From Streptomyces sp. Tu 3180 (lineage in GTDB: Bacteria > Actinomycetota > Actinomycetes > Streptomycetales > Streptomycetaceae): a DNA stretch of 64,000 bases. The notes beneath the pieces were generated by a model. The model was not told the DNA's origin, searched no databases, and saw only the letters and a list, made by a program, of their open reading frames with translations. Both the position numbers and the translations under genes were made by a program. The stretch is taken from contig NZ_WOXS01000002.1 of assembly GCF_009852415.1 (NCBI RefSeq), positions 3,574,001 to 3,638,000 of the forward strand, written 5' to 3'. This document shows, piece after piece, positions 1 through 10,840 of the stretch. Position 1 is the stretch's first letter, and each line of letters starts with the position of its first letter.

Positions 1-63
1 CGTCTAAGGGCAGGACAAACGGTTTTGGTCCGTTGAATGAGGGTTCGAATCCTTCTCCGGGAG
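1..63 (+). tRNA. tRNA-Gln (anticodon TTG), 5' end outside window
   Basis: The anticodon arm is visible: a 5-bp stem (18-22 with 30-34) closes a 7-base loop at 23-29, and the anticodon at 25-27 is TTG, which reads CAA (Gln). The T arm (39-43 paired with 51-55, loop TTCGAAT) and the 3' acceptor strand 56-62 with discriminator G63 follow. The 5' acceptor strand lies before the window. CCA is not encoded. Confidence 0.93.
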
Positions 64-88
64 CTCACCGCACACCTCACGTTCCTTC

Positions 89-121
89 GGGTCCTGACCG
101 GCCGATCCCCGGTCAGGGCCC
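89..121 (+). terminator. Hairpin terminator after tRNA-Gln
   Basis: A 13-bp stem with one G-T pair (89-101 against 109-121) and a 7-base loop lies 25 bases after the tRNA. There is no T-tract, as is usual in Streptomyces. It would separate tRNA-Gln transcription from glmU. Confidence 0.6.
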
Positions 122-201
122 GCTCTCATGTCCCCTCCGAAACACCCCGGTATCCTGCGGATGTCCATCCCCCACCCCCATCCACAGCCGAAGGGCATCC
201 C

Positions 202-1647
202 GTGAGCGCCAACCGCCCGGCAGCCGTCGTCGTTCTCGCAGCGGGTGAGGGCACCCGTATGAAGTCGGCCACACCGAAGGTCCTGCACGACATCTGCGGC
301 CGTTCCCTGGTGGGCCACGTGCTCGCCGCAGCCGGTGAACTCGAGCCGGAGAACCTGGTCGTCGTCGTGGGGCACGCCCGCGAGAAGGTGACCGCGCACC
401 TCGCCGAGGTCGCCCCCGAGGTCCGCACCGCGGTCCAGGAGCAGCAGAACGGCACGGGTCACGCCGTGCGGATGGGCCTGGAGGAGCTGGGCGGTTCCGT
501 GGACGGGACCGTGGTCGTGGTCTGCGGCGACACTCCGCTGCTGACGGGCGGGACGCTGCGGCAGCTGGCCGCCGCGCACTCCGCCGACGGCAACGCGGTG
601 ACGGTGCTGACGGCCGAGGTGCCGGACGCGACCGGGTACGGGCGGATCGTGCGCGACGACTCGGGCGCGGTGACGGCGATCGTGGAGCACAAGGACGCGT
701 CGGACGCGCAGCGGGCGATCCGGGAGATCAACTCGGGTGTGTTCGCGTTCGACGGCCGGCTGCTGGTGGACGCCTTGAAGCAGGTGCGGACGGACAACAG
801 TCAGGGTGAGGAGTACCTGACGGACGTGCTCGGCATCCTGCGTGAGGCGGGGCACCGGGTGGGCGCGTCGGTGGCGGGCGACCACCGGGAGATCGCGGGC
901 ATCAACAACCGGGTGCAGCTGGCGGAGGCGCGGCGGATCCTGAACGACCGGCTGCTGACCGCCGCCATGCTGTCGGGGGTCACGGTGGTGGATCCGGCCA
1001 CGACGTGGGTGGACGTGACCGTGACGTTCGAGCAGGACGTGGTCGTGCACCCGGGGACGCAGTTGCACGGGTCGACGCATCTGGCGGAGGGCTGCGAGGT
1101 GGGTCCGAACGCGCGGCTGACGGACACGCGGGTGGGGGCCGGCGCCCGGGTGGACAACACGGTGTCCGTGGGTGCGGAGGTGGGTCCCGAGGCCTCGGTC
1201 GGGCCGTACGCGTATCTGCGTCCGGGGACGCGTCTGGGCCGCAAGGGCAAGATCGGTACGTACGTGGAGACGAAGAACGCGTCGATCGGTGAGGGGACGA
1301 AGGTCCCGCACCTGTCGTACGTGGGTGACGCGACGATCGGCGACTTCTCGAACATCGGCGCGGCGAGCGTGTTCGTGAACTATGACGGGGAGCACAAGCA
1401 CCACACGACCGTCGGGTCGCACTGCAAGACGGGTTCGGACAACATGTTTGTGGCTCCTGTCACGATCGGGGACGGGGCCTACACGGCCGCCGGCTCGGTG
1501 ATCACGAAGGACGTGCCGCCCGGTTCGCTCGCTGTGGCCCGTGGTCAGCAGCGGAATATCGAGGGCTGGGTGGCTCGCAAGCGTCCGGGGAGTGCCGCCG
1601 CGAAGGCCGCGGAGGAGGCTTCCCGGGGGTCGGTCGAGGAGGACTGA
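202..1647 (+). CDS. glmU: Bifunctional GlmU: GlcNAc-1-P uridyltransferase / GlcN-1-P acetyltransferase
   Basis: A cytoplasmic bifunctional enzyme that makes UDP-GlcNAc for peptidoglycan. It acetylates glucosamine-1-phosphate and then transfers UMP from UTP. The 481-residue product matches the family length. The N-terminal pyrophosphorylase domain opens with the nucleotide-binding motif LAAGEGTRMKSATPK (about residues 12-26). The C-terminal half is a left-handed beta-helix of hexapeptide repeats, with the acetyltransferase motif GTYVETKNASIG and the VNYDGEHKH segment. The GTG at 202 was chosen because the motif then lies at its usual distance from the N-terminus and AAGGG precedes it; the reading frame stays open upstream to position 37 but that part shows no family similarity. 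It is followed by prs after 135 bases, a classic actinomycete pairing of sugar-nucleotide and PRPP synthesis. Confidence 0.97.
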   Translation: MSANRPAAVVVLAAGEGTRMKSATPKVLHDICGRSLVGHVLAAAGELEPENLVVVVGHAREKVTAHLAEVAPEVRTAVQEQQNGTGHAVRMGLEELGGSVDGTVVVVCGDTPLLTGGTLRQLAAAHSADGNAVTVLTAEVPDATGYGRIVRDDSGAVTAIVEHKDASDAQRAIREINSGVFAFDGRLLVDALKQVRTDNSQGEEYLTDVLGILREAGHRVGASVAGDHREIAGINNRVQLAEARRILNDRLLTAAMLSGVTVVDPATTWVDVTVTFEQDVVVHPGTQLHGSTHLAEGCEVGPNARLTDTRVGAGARVDNTVSVGAEVGPEASVGPYAYLRPGTRLGRKGKIGTYVETKNASIGEGTKVPHLSYVGDATIGDFSNIGAASVFVNYDGEHKHHTTVGSHCKTGSDNMFVAPVTIGDGAYTAAGSVITKDVPPGSLAVARGQQRNIEGWVARKRPGSAAAKAAEEASRGSVEED

Positions 1648-1782
1648 CCGGAAAACGGTGCTTCGAACACGGCGTACCGTGATAAGTGCACACCCGCACC
1701 CCTACCAGCTGTGATGGCCTCTCGCATGGCGACGACGAGGTTGTCGGACATCCGGCTGCGAGACCTCTGAGGAGAAAGTGCT

Positions 1783-2763
1783 GTGACCGGGATCAAGACG
1801 ACCGGCGAGAAGAAGATGATGTTCTTCTCCGGCCGCGCCCACCCCGAGCTTGCCGAGGAGGTCGCCCAGCAGCTGGGTGTCGGGGTCGTCCCGACGAAGG
1901 CCTTCGACTTCGCCAATGGCGAGATCTATGTGCGGTATCAGGAGTCGGCTCGTGGTGCCGACTGCTTCCTGATCCAGAGCCACACCGCTCCGATCAACAA
2001 GTGGATCATGGAGCAGCTGATCATGATCGACGCGCTGAAGCGCGCGTCGGCCAGGTCCATCACGGTGATCGTGCCCTTCTACGGTTACGCGCGGCAGGAC
2101 AAGAAGCACCGGGGTCGTGAACCGATTTCGGCGCGCCTGATCGCGGACCTGATGAAGACGGCGGGTGCCGACCGCCTCCTCACGGTGGACCTGCACACGG
2201 ACCAGATCCAGGGCTTCTTCGACGGGCCCGTCGACCACCTGTTCGCGCTGCCGCTGCTCGCGGACTACGTGGGGGCGAAGGTGGACCGGGAGAAGCTGAC
2301 GGTGGTGTCGCCGGACGCGGGCCGCGTGCGGGTGGCGGACCGCTGGTGCGACCGGCTGGGTGCGCCGCTGGCGATCGTGCACAAGCGCCGGGACAAGGAC
2401 GTGGCGAACCAGGTCACCGTGCACGAGGTGGTCGGTGAGGTGAAGGGCCGCGTGTGCGTGCTGGTGGACGACATGATCGACACCGGTGGCACGATCTGCG
2501 CGGCGGCGGACGCGCTGTTCGCGCACGGCGCGGAGGACGTGATCGTGACGGCGACGCACGGCGTGCTGTCGGGTCCGGCGGCGGACCGGCTGAAGAACTC
2601 GCGGGTGAGCGAGTTCGTGTTCACGAACACGCTGCCGACGCCGACGGAGCTGAGCGAGACCCTGGACAAGATCAAGGTGCTGTCGATCGCGCCGACGATC
2701 GCGCGTGCGGTGCGTGAGGTGTTCGAGGACGGTTCGGTGACGAGCCTGTTCGACGAGCAGTAA
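1783..2763 (+). CDS. prs: Ribose-phosphate pyrophosphokinase (PRPP synthetase)
   Basis: Makes PRPP from ribose-5-phosphate and ATP for nucleotide, His and Trp synthesis, in the cytoplasm. The 326-residue length is normal for class I enzymes. The PRPP-binding signature VDDMIDTGGTI lies near residue 229, and the catalytic flexible-loop region FYGYARQDKKHRGREPISA near residue 105. The GTG start is preceded by GAGGAGAAAG at good spacing. A start at the downstream Met (residue 12 or 13) is possible, because the first dozen residues lie before the conserved MMFFSGRAHPELA segment. It follows glmU in the same direction and is probably co-transcribed with it at least in part. Confidence 0.96.
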   Translation: MTGIKTTGEKKMMFFSGRAHPELAEEVAQQLGVGVVPTKAFDFANGEIYVRYQESARGADCFLIQSHTAPINKWIMEQLIMIDALKRASARSITVIVPFYGYARQDKKHRGREPISARLIADLMKTAGADRLLTVDLHTDQIQGFFDGPVDHLFALPLLADYVGAKVDREKLTVVSPDAGRVRVADRWCDRLGAPLAIVHKRRDKDVANQVTVHEVVGEVKGRVCVLVDDMIDTGGTICAAADALFAHGAEDVIVTATHGVLSGPAADRLKNSRVSEFVFTNTLPTPTELSETLDKIKVLSIAPTIARAVREVFEDGSVTSLFDEQ

Positions 2764-2809
2764 GGGTTCTGCGACCGTTTCCGACCGCCGGCGTCGTCCG
2801 GTGATCGTT

Positions 2810-2839
2810 TTGGGTGCGGCCTCCCGGTCCGAGTAGACT
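2810..2839 (+). promoter_or_regulatory. Probable rplY promoter
   Basis: TTGGGT (2810-2815) and TAGACT (2834-2839) are separated by 18 bases and fit the Streptomyces housekeeping consensus. This implies an mRNA leader of about 130 bases before rplY. Confidence 0.5.
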
Positions 2840-2974
2840 GCTGCAGTTGCTCGGCGAGGGAGGCCGTTCCGCTTCACGGGAGGCGGGTGCGGCGGTCCGT
2901 TATCGACGCGCTCTTCGTAGCAGGCCGTTCGTGGCCGGGTGACCACGTCCGTTTTCTGACTTCGAGGAGTGAGC

Positions 2975-3571
2975 ATGTCCGAGGTGAAGATCTCCGCCGC
3001 GACGCGCACCGAGTTCGGCAAGGGTGCCGCGCGCCGTATCCGTCGTGACAACAAGGTTCCGGGTGTGCTGTACGGGCACGGTTCGGACCCGCTGCACCTG
3101 ACCTTCCCGGGCCACGAGCTGCTGCTGGCGCTGCGTACGCCGAACGTGCTGATCTCGCTGGACATCGACGGCAAGACGAGCGAGCTGGCGATCCCGAAGG
3201 CCGTGCAGCGCGACCCGCTGAAGGGCTTCCTGGAGCACGTGGACCTGCTGCTGGTGAAGCGCGGCGAGAAGGTCCAGGTCGAGATCCCGGTGGTGGCCGA
3301 GGGCGAGCTGGCGCCGGGTGGCTACCTGCTGGAGCACGTCCTGGACGCGCTGCCGGTCGAGGCCGAGGCCACGCACATCCCGGAGAACGTGACGGTCTCC
3401 GTCGAGGGCCTGGAGGCCGGCGCCTCCGTCCTGGCGAAGGACATCGCGCTCCCGAACGGCGTGACGCTGGCCGTGGAGGAGGACGCCGTGGTGCTGCAGG
3501 TGCTGGCCGCCCAGGCGGAGGAGGCGCCCGAGGGTGCCGAGGGTGAGGGCGAAGAGGCCGCCGAGGCCTGA
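2975..3571 (+). CDS. rplY: 50S ribosomal protein L25 (general stress protein Ctc family)
   Basis: Binds 5S rRNA in the 50S subunit. The protein is the long (Ctc) form: an N-terminal L25 beta-barrel (about residues 1-95; ISAATRTEFGKGAARRIRR and VPGVLYGHG), then a TL5-like C-terminal domain, then a Glu/Ala-rich acidic tail from about residue 180. ATG 2975 was chosen over GTG 2969 because GAGGAG ends at 2969, five bases before the ATG and overlapping the GTG. It lies directly upstream of pth, as in many bacteria, and both are probably transcribed together. Confidence 0.95.
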   Translation: MSEVKISAATRTEFGKGAARRIRRDNKVPGVLYGHGSDPLHLTFPGHELLLALRTPNVLISLDIDGKTSELAIPKAVQRDPLKGFLEHVDLLLVKRGEKVQVEIPVVAEGELAPGGYLLEHVLDALPVEAEATHIPENVTVSVEGLEAGASVLAKDIALPNGVTLAVEEDAVVLQVLAAQAEEAPEGAEGEGEEAAEA

Positions 3572-3642
3572 TCCTCTTCCCGTCGTCGTTTCGTCGGCCG
3601 CTGTTCCCGCGCGGGGCAGCGGCCGACGCGTATGAAGGAGAC

Positions 3643-4257
3643 ATGGACGTGACGACCGATGCGGCGGCCGGTGCGGCGGCTCCCTGGTTGATCGTGGGTC
3701 TGGGCAACCCGGGCCCGGAGTACGCGATGAACCGGCACAACGTGGGGTTCATGGTGGCGGACCTGCTGGCGGAGCGGGTCGGGGGCCGGTTCAAGCGGGC
3801 CGGGAAGGCCCAGGCGCAGGTGGTGGAGGGGCGGATCGGGCCGCCGGGGCCGGCCAACCGGCGGGTGATCCTGGCGAAGCCGATGTCATACATGAACCTG
3901 TCGGGCGGGCCGGTGAACGCGCTGCGGGAGTTCTACAAGGTGCCGGTGGCGCATGTGGTGGCGATCCATGACGAGCTGGACATCGACTACGGCGTGCTGC
4001 GGCTGAAGCTGGGCGGCGGGGACAACGGCCACAACGGGCTGAAGTCGATCACGAAGGCGTTCGGGCGGGACTACCACCGGGTGCGGTTCGGGATCGGGCG
4101 TCCGCCGGGGCGGATGCAGGTGGCGGACTTCGTGCTGAAGGACTTCTCGTCGGCGGAGCGCAAGGAGCTGGACTACTTCGTGGACCGGGCGGCGGACGCG
4201 GTGGAGTGTCTGGTGATCGAGGGGCTGGAGCGGGCGCAGAGCGCGTACAACTCCTGA
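3643..4257 (+). CDS. pth: Peptidyl-tRNA hydrolase
   Basis: Releases peptides from prematurely dropped peptidyl-tRNA so the tRNA can be recycled. The 204-residue protein has the family start WLIVGLGNPGPEYAMNRHNVGFMV, including the catalytic His in NRHNVG (about residue 32). It also has the KPMSYMNLSGG motif, HDELD and the GGDNGHNGLKS block. GAAGGAGAC precedes the ATG. The gene follows rplY after 71 bases. Confidence 0.96.
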   Translation: MDVTTDAAAGAAAPWLIVGLGNPGPEYAMNRHNVGFMVADLLAERVGGRFKRAGKAQAQVVEGRIGPPGPANRRVILAKPMSYMNLSGGPVNALREFYKVPVAHVVAIHDELDIDYGVLRLKLGGGDNGHNGLKSITKAFGRDYHRVRFGIGRPPGRMQVADFVLKDFSSAERKELDYFVDRAADAVECLVIEGLERAQSAYNS

Positions 4258-4320
4258 GGCGCCGATGCGCACATCTGCCGACTTGTCCCCGCGCATGCCC
4301 CCTGCTCGCCCCCACCTGAG

Positions 4321-4350
4321 TTGACCGACCGCAAGGTCATGGCCAAGGAT
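4321..4350 (+). promoter_or_regulatory. Candidate promoter giving a leaderless transcript
   Basis: TTGACC (4321-4326) and AAGGAT (4345-4350) are separated by 18 bases. Transcription would begin at about the ATG at 4358, where no ribosome binding site is visible, so the mRNA may be leaderless. Confidence 0.4.
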
Positions 4351-4357
4351 CGCGGCC

Positions 4358-4846
4358 ATGCCTTCAGCGGTCCTCTCCTCCCGGGGCTCCTCCACCGTGC
4401 TGCGGCTGTGCCGGTTCGCGGCGATGGGCACGGTCGCCGCGCTGATCCTGGTCGCCGGTGTGTGGGCGTCGTGGGGCACGGCGCAGCACGCGATGCTGAC
4501 GAAGGGGCGCGAGCGCGGCACGGTCGAGGTGACGCGGTGCGGCGCGAAGACGTGCACGGGGCCGTACGCGCCGCTGTCGCAGGGGTCGCAGCCGCGGCCG
4601 GAGGTCGTGCTGGAGAACTCGGTGGCCGTGGCGGAGGGCGAGACCTACACGGTGGTGCTGAAGCCGGGCGGCGACGACGCGGTCCGCTCCGGTCCGGCCG
4701 GGGTCCTGTACGCGTGGGTTCCGCTGGGCGGGGCGCTGCTGCTGGCGTCGGTGGTGGTGGCGGGCGGGCTGCTGCGGACGCGGGCCGCGTGGGTGCTGGC
4801 GCTGTCGGGGACGGCGCTGCTCACGGCGGCCTTCCTGGCGGTCTGA
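4358..4846 (+). CDS. Hypothetical membrane protein with extracytoplasmic loop
   Basis: I recognise no enzyme family. The 162-residue product has one N-terminal membrane segment (about 20-40) and two C-terminal ones (about 118-138 and 143-162). Between them is a loop of about 75 residues containing two cysteines (CGAKTC) that could form a disulfide outside the cell. The layout resembles small DUF3592-like actinobacterial proteins, but that is only a suggestion. It sits between pth and ppc, faces ppc, and is separated from it by a shared terminator. No Shine-Dalgarno sequence precedes the ATG; a promoter placed for leaderless transcription does. Confidence 0.7.
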   Translation: MPSAVLSSRGSSTVLRLCRFAAMGTVAALILVAGVWASWGTAQHAMLTKGRERGTVEVTRCGAKTCTGPYAPLSQGSQPRPEVVLENSVAVAEGETYTVVLKPGGDDAVRSGPAGVLYAWVPLGGALLLASVVVAGGLLRTRAAWVLALSGTALLTAAFLAV

Positions 4847-4878
4847 GGACCCTCCCGGCCGCCCGGGACCGGACGGAG

Positions 4879-4913
4879 GGTGCCCCCGGGCCCGTACGGG
4901 GCTCGGGGGCACC
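4879..4913. terminator. Bidirectional terminator between the membrane protein gene and ppc
   Basis: A perfect 10-bp stem (GGTGCCCCCG at 4879-4888 with its complement at 4904-4913) has a loop that can itself pair further. It lies between convergent genes, 32 bases after one stop codon and 20 from the other. Confidence 0.7.
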
Positions 4914-4933
4914 GCCCTGTCCGGTGACGCCGG

Positions 4934-7666
<2,733 letters not shown>

Positions 7667-7835
7667 AGGTGCGGCTCCTTGCAGTGTTGAAGCTCGTCTG
7701 GGAGGGAACCCGGACGGCGTCTCGCGCGGCGGGCGCCGCTTACGGGCCGGACGTCCGGGAAGAAATCAGAGCGGACCGCGCTGTCCGACCGACTCCAGGA
7801 TAGGTGTCGGCCCGGACGCGCAGGCCGACGGGCTC

Positions 7836-7890
7836 TTGCCGCGGGGCGACGCACTGCCATACTTACGATGCCGTAGGTTACGGGACCGTA
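7836..7890 (+). promoter_or_regulatory. Desaturase promoter with clustered TetR-type half-sites
   Basis: TTGCCG (7836-7841) and CATACT (7858-7863), 16 bases apart, form a plausible promoter. Immediately downstream are four alternating half-sites: TACG 7864-7867, CCGTA 7871-7875, TACGG 7879-7883 and CCGTA 7886-7890. Neighbouring pairs form overlapping inverted repeats (CCGTA-GGT-TACGG; TACGG-GA-CCGTA). The position at the transcription start suits repression, most simply by the TetR encoded in the same operon. Confidence 0.55.
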
Positions 7891-7957
7891 GGAAAGGCGC
7901 ACGGTCCTCGCGGCCCGGGCACACCACCCTCATCCACATACCCCACAGGGGACACGC

Positions 7958-8974
7958 ATGACCTCAAGCTCCGATGTGATCGACGAAGACTCGCAGAAAA
8001 CCCGGTCCGGGGAGGCGGCACTGCCCTCCGCCACCCTGGGCGGCGAACAGAAGCGCTCGGTCGAGCAGATCACGCTGCTGCTCTTCATCACCGTCCCGTT
8101 CCTGGCGCTGCTGGCGGCGGTCCCGCTGGCATGGGGCTGGGGAGTGAGCTGGCTGGACCTCGGCCTGCTGGTCTTCTTCTACTTCCTGGGGTGCCACGGC
8201 ATCACCATCGGCTTCCACCGCCACTTCACCCACGGTTCGTTCAAGGCCAGGCGCCCGCTGAAGATCGCGCTGGCCATCGCCGGTTCCATGGCGGTCGAGG
8301 GTCCGCTGGTGCGCTGGGTGGCCGATCACCGCAAGCACCACAAGTTCTCCGACGCCGAGGGCGACCCGCACTCGCCGTGGCGGTACGGGGAGACGGTCCC
8401 GGCGCTGATCAAGGGCCTGTGGTGGGCGCACATCGGCTGGATGTTCGACGAGGAGCAGACGCCGCAGGAGAAGTACGCGCCGGACCTGATCAAGGACAGG
8501 ACGCTCAGGGCGATCTCCCGTCAGTTCGTCCTGTGGACGGTCGTGTCGCTGGCGCTGCCGGCGCTGATCGGCGGCCTGGTCACGATGTCGTGGTGGGGCG
8601 CGTTCACGGGCTTCTTCTGGGGGTCGCTCGTCCGGGTGGCGCTGCTGCACCACGTGACGTGGTCGATCAACTCGATCTGCCACGCGGTCGGCAAGCGCCC
8701 GTTCAAGTCGCGGGACCGCTCGGGCAACGTGTGGTGGCTGGCGGTCCTGTCCTGCGGTGAGTCCTGGCACAACCTGCACCACGCCGACCCGACCTCGGCG
8801 CGGCACGGGGTGGAGCGGGGGCAGCTCGACTCGAGCGCCCGCCTGATCCGCTGGTTCGAGCGGCTGGGCTGGGCGTACGACGTGCGGTGGCCGTCACGCT
8901 CGCGTATCGATTCGCGCCGCAACACGGCGGAAGACGGCTCCCGACGGGGGAGGGAAACCGTGAAGGCGGCATGA
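7958..8974 (+). CDS. Acyl-CoA/acyl-lipid delta-9 desaturase, membrane di-iron
   Basis: Membrane fatty-acid desaturase that introduces a double bond into saturated acyl chains and so adjusts membrane fluidity. The 338-residue protein carries the three His boxes of the family: HRHFTH (residues 87-92), HRKHH (124-128) and HNLHH (271-275). Two pairs of hydrophobic segments lie around them (about 40-85 and 185-230). The product resembles the stearoyl-CoA desaturase group (PF00487). The start ATG follows a leader containing the operator cluster. The stop overlaps the ATG of the TetR gene (ATGA), so the two are translationally coupled, and the TetR is the likely lipid-responsive repressor. Confidence 0.9.
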   Translation: MTSSSDVIDEDSQKTRSGEAALPSATLGGEQKRSVEQITLLLFITVPFLALLAAVPLAWGWGVSWLDLGLLVFFYFLGCHGITIGFHRHFTHGSFKARRPLKIALAIAGSMAVEGPLVRWVADHRKHHKFSDAEGDPHSPWRYGETVPALIKGLWWAHIGWMFDEEQTPQEKYAPDLIKDRTLRAISRQFVLWTVVSLALPALIGGLVTMSWWGAFTGFFWGSLVRVALLHHVTWSINSICHAVGKRPFKSRDRSGNVWWLAVLSCGESWHNLHHADPTSARHGVERGQLDSSARLIRWFERLGWAYDVRWPSRSRIDSRRNTAEDGSRRGRETVKAA

Positions 8975-9648
8975 TGGTCGCCGTGGCGACCGACTCCAGC
9001 AGCACCCCGAGCAACGACAAGCCGCGGCGCGTGCGCCGTACCCGGATGACCGGTGCGGAGCGCCGCCAGCAGTTGCTGGAGGTCGGACGCACCCTGTTCG
9101 CGGCCAAGGGCTTCGAGGGCACCTCGGTGGAGGAGATCGCGGCGAAGGCCGGGGTCTCCAAGCCGGTGGTGTACGAGCACTTCGGCGGCAAGGAGGGCCT
9201 GTACGCGGTGGTGGTGGACCGCGAGATGCGGCGCCTGCTGGACATGGTGACGAGCAGCCTGACGGCCGGCCACCCCCGCGAGCTGTGCGAGCAGGCCGCC
9301 TTCGCCCTGCTGGACTACATCGAGGAGTACACGGACGGTTTCCGCATCCTGGTCCGTGACTCCCCCATCCCGCAGTCGACGGGTTCCTTCGCCTCGCTGA
9401 TCTCGGACATCGCGACCCAGGTGGAGGACATCCTGGGCCGCGAGTTCAAGAGCCGGGGCTTCGACCCCAAGCTGGCCCCGCTGTACGCGCAGGCGCTGGT
9501 CGGGATGGTCGCGCTGACCGGCCAGTGGTGGCTGGACGTGCGCAAGCCGAAGAAGGCGGAGGTGGCGGCCCACCTGGTGAACCTGGCGTGGCACGGCCTG
9601 GACGGGCTGGAGCAGAAGCCCCGGCTGATAGGGCACCGGAAGAGCTGA
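8971..9648 (+). CDS. TetR-family regulator coupled to the desaturase
   Basis: A 225-residue transcription factor with an N-terminal TetR helix-turn-helix (about residues 30-76: RRQQLLEVGRTLFAAKGFEG, then SVEEIAAKAGVSKPVVYEHF) and a C-terminal ligand domain with a buried Trp pair (GQWWLD). The ATG at 8971 overlaps the desaturase stop by four bases, which fixes the start better than the longer open frame that extends upstream. Because it is co-transcribed with the desaturase, it probably senses acyl-CoA or unsaturation state and represses the shared promoter at 7836-7890. The ligand is an inference. A 15-bp hairpin ends the operon. Confidence 0.9.
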   Translation: MMVAVATDSSSTPSNDKPRRVRRTRMTGAERRQQLLEVGRTLFAAKGFEGTSVEEIAAKAGVSKPVVYEHFGGKEGLYAVVVDREMRRLLDMVTSSLTAGHPRELCEQAAFALLDYIEEYTDGFRILVRDSPIPQSTGSFASLISDIATQVEDILGREFKSRGFDPKLAPLYAQALVGMVALTGQWWLDVRKPKKAEVAAHLVNLAWHGLDGLEQKPRLIGHRKS

Positions 9649-9650
9649 AG

Positions 9651-9684
9651 CACGGGTGCACAGGACTGATCCTGTGCACCCGTG
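9651..9684 (+). terminator. Terminator of desaturase-tetR operon
   Basis: A perfect 15-bp stem (9651-9665 with 9670-9684) and the 4-base loop CTGA begin three bases after the TetR stop codon. Confidence 0.85.
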
Positions 9685-9688
9685 TGCG

Positions 9689-9889
9689 CATGACGGGGAT
9701 GAGGACCCCGGGGGACTCTCCCTGGTCCTCGACAGGACCGACGGACTCGCCCGCGAGCCCCGCCCCGCAGGGTCGGTTCCCTGCGGGCCGGACACCCGCC
9801 GCCTGCGCGTCGGCGGCTACCGGGTGCTGTACGTCGTCGACGACGGCGTGATCCGCACCCTCGTCACCCACCCGGGGCGCACCATCTGG
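9689..9889 (+). pseudogene. RelE/ParE-type toxin remnant
   Basis: In the frame that runs from 9656, the translation LVLDRTDGLAREPRPAG, then DTRRLRVGGYRVLYVVDDGV, then VTHPGR reads like the C-terminal two thirds of a RelE/ParE ribonuclease toxin. The family core LRVGdYRVlYevdD is recognisable. No credible start codon or N-terminal helix precedes it: the nearest in-frame GTG, at 9656, lies inside the upstream terminator. No stop follows at the expected place, so the frame runs on antisense through the methyltransferase gene. No antitoxin gene is adjacent. I read it as a decayed toxin gene; a short functional peptide cannot be excluded. Confidence 0.5.
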
Positions 9890-9896
9890 TCGCCCG

Positions 9897-10718
9897 TCAT
9901 CCCTCCTTGCGGGCGACGGCGAAGACGCGGCGGAACGGGAAGGCCGTGCCGTGCGTCCCGGCCGGGTAGGCGGCGCGCAGGGCGGCGCGGTACTCCTCCA
10001 CGAACGCCTCCCGCGCCTCCGGGTCGTCGGCGAGGGCGGTCAGGACGGGCCGCAGGCCGGTGCCCCCGACCCAGTCGAGGACGGGGTCCTCGCCGGTCAG
10101 CAGGTGGACGTACGTCGTCTCCCACACGTCGGCGGTGCAGCCGAGGCCGGTCAGCCGCTCCAGGTACGCCTCCGGCCGGAGCACGGCCCCGGTGTGGCGC
10201 AGGACGCCGTCGAGGCGGGCGCGCCAGCGCGGGGAGGCGGCGAGGTCGCGCATCAGGGTGTGGCTGGGGGCGTCGAAGTTGCCGGGCACCTGGAAGGCGA
10301 GGGTGCCGCCGGGGGCGAGCCCGGCGATCCACTCCGGGAAACGGTCCACGTGCCCCGGAACCCACTGCAGCGTGGCGTTGCTGACGATCAGGCCGTACGC
10401 CCCGTCCGGCGTCCACGTACGGACGTCCGCCTCGGCGAAGTCGAGCCGGCCGCCCCCGCCGGTCGGGCCCTCGTGGTCGACGCGGGCCCTGTCGAGCATC
10501 TCGGGCGAGTTGTCGTGGCCGGTGATGCGGGCGGTGGGCCAGCGTTCGGCGAGCAGGGCCGTCACGTTCCCGGCGCCGCAGCCGAGGTCGGCGATGCGGG
10601 GCGGGTCCCCCGGCAGGTCCGGGACGCGGGCGAGCAGGTCGGTGAAGGGCCGGGCGCGGTGACCGGCGTGACGCAGGTACTGGGCGGGGTCCCAGATGGG
10701 ACTGGTGGCCGCGGACAT
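9897..10718 (-). CDS. tam: Trans-aconitate 2-methyltransferase
   Basis: Methylates trans-aconitate, a spontaneous isomer of cis-aconitate that inhibits aconitase, using S-adenosylmethionine. The 273-residue class I methyltransferase has motif I ADLGCGAGNVTALLA (about residues 43-57), the WDPAQYLR N-terminus typical of Tam, and SNATLQWVPGH. GGGAGG lies just upstream of the ATG. It is divergent from a MarR-type gene, the arrangement described for Streptomyces tam and tamR, in which TamR responds to aconitate and citrate. Confidence 0.9.
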   Translation of the reverse strand: MSAATSPIWDPAQYLRHAGHRARPFTDLLARVPDLPGDPPRIADLGCGAGNVTALLAERWPTARITGHDNSPEMLDRARVDHEGPTGGGGRLDFAEADVRTWTPDGAYGLIVSNATLQWVPGHVDRFPEWIAGLAPGGTLAFQVPGNFDAPSHTLMRDLAASPRWRARLDGVLRHTGAVLRPEAYLERLTGLGCTADVWETTYVHLLTGEDPVLDWVGGTGLRPVLTALADDPEAREAFVEEYRAALRAAYPAGTHGTAFPFRRVFAVARKEG

Positions 10719-10776
10719 GGAGCCTCCCGGTGCTCTCCCGGCGCTGACGGACCGTGTCCAGCCTCCCCCGCATTTA

Positions 10777-10833
10777 TCTCGATGTCAAGACACTCCACAT
10801 CAAGAGACTTCACATCGACACAACCACTACACT
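10777..10833. promoter_or_regulatory. tam/tamR divergent operator region
   Basis: The 122-base gap between tam and the MarR gene holds an imperfect palindrome TCTCGATGTCAAGA (10777-10790; arms TCTCGA/TCAAGA, one mismatch). It also holds further related half-sites: ATCAAGAGAC near 10799 and CACATCGACA near 10811. Spacing of about two helical turns and the AT-richness suit MarR-type binding over overlapping divergent promoters. Confidence 0.6.
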
Positions 10834-10840
10834 GATCCGC

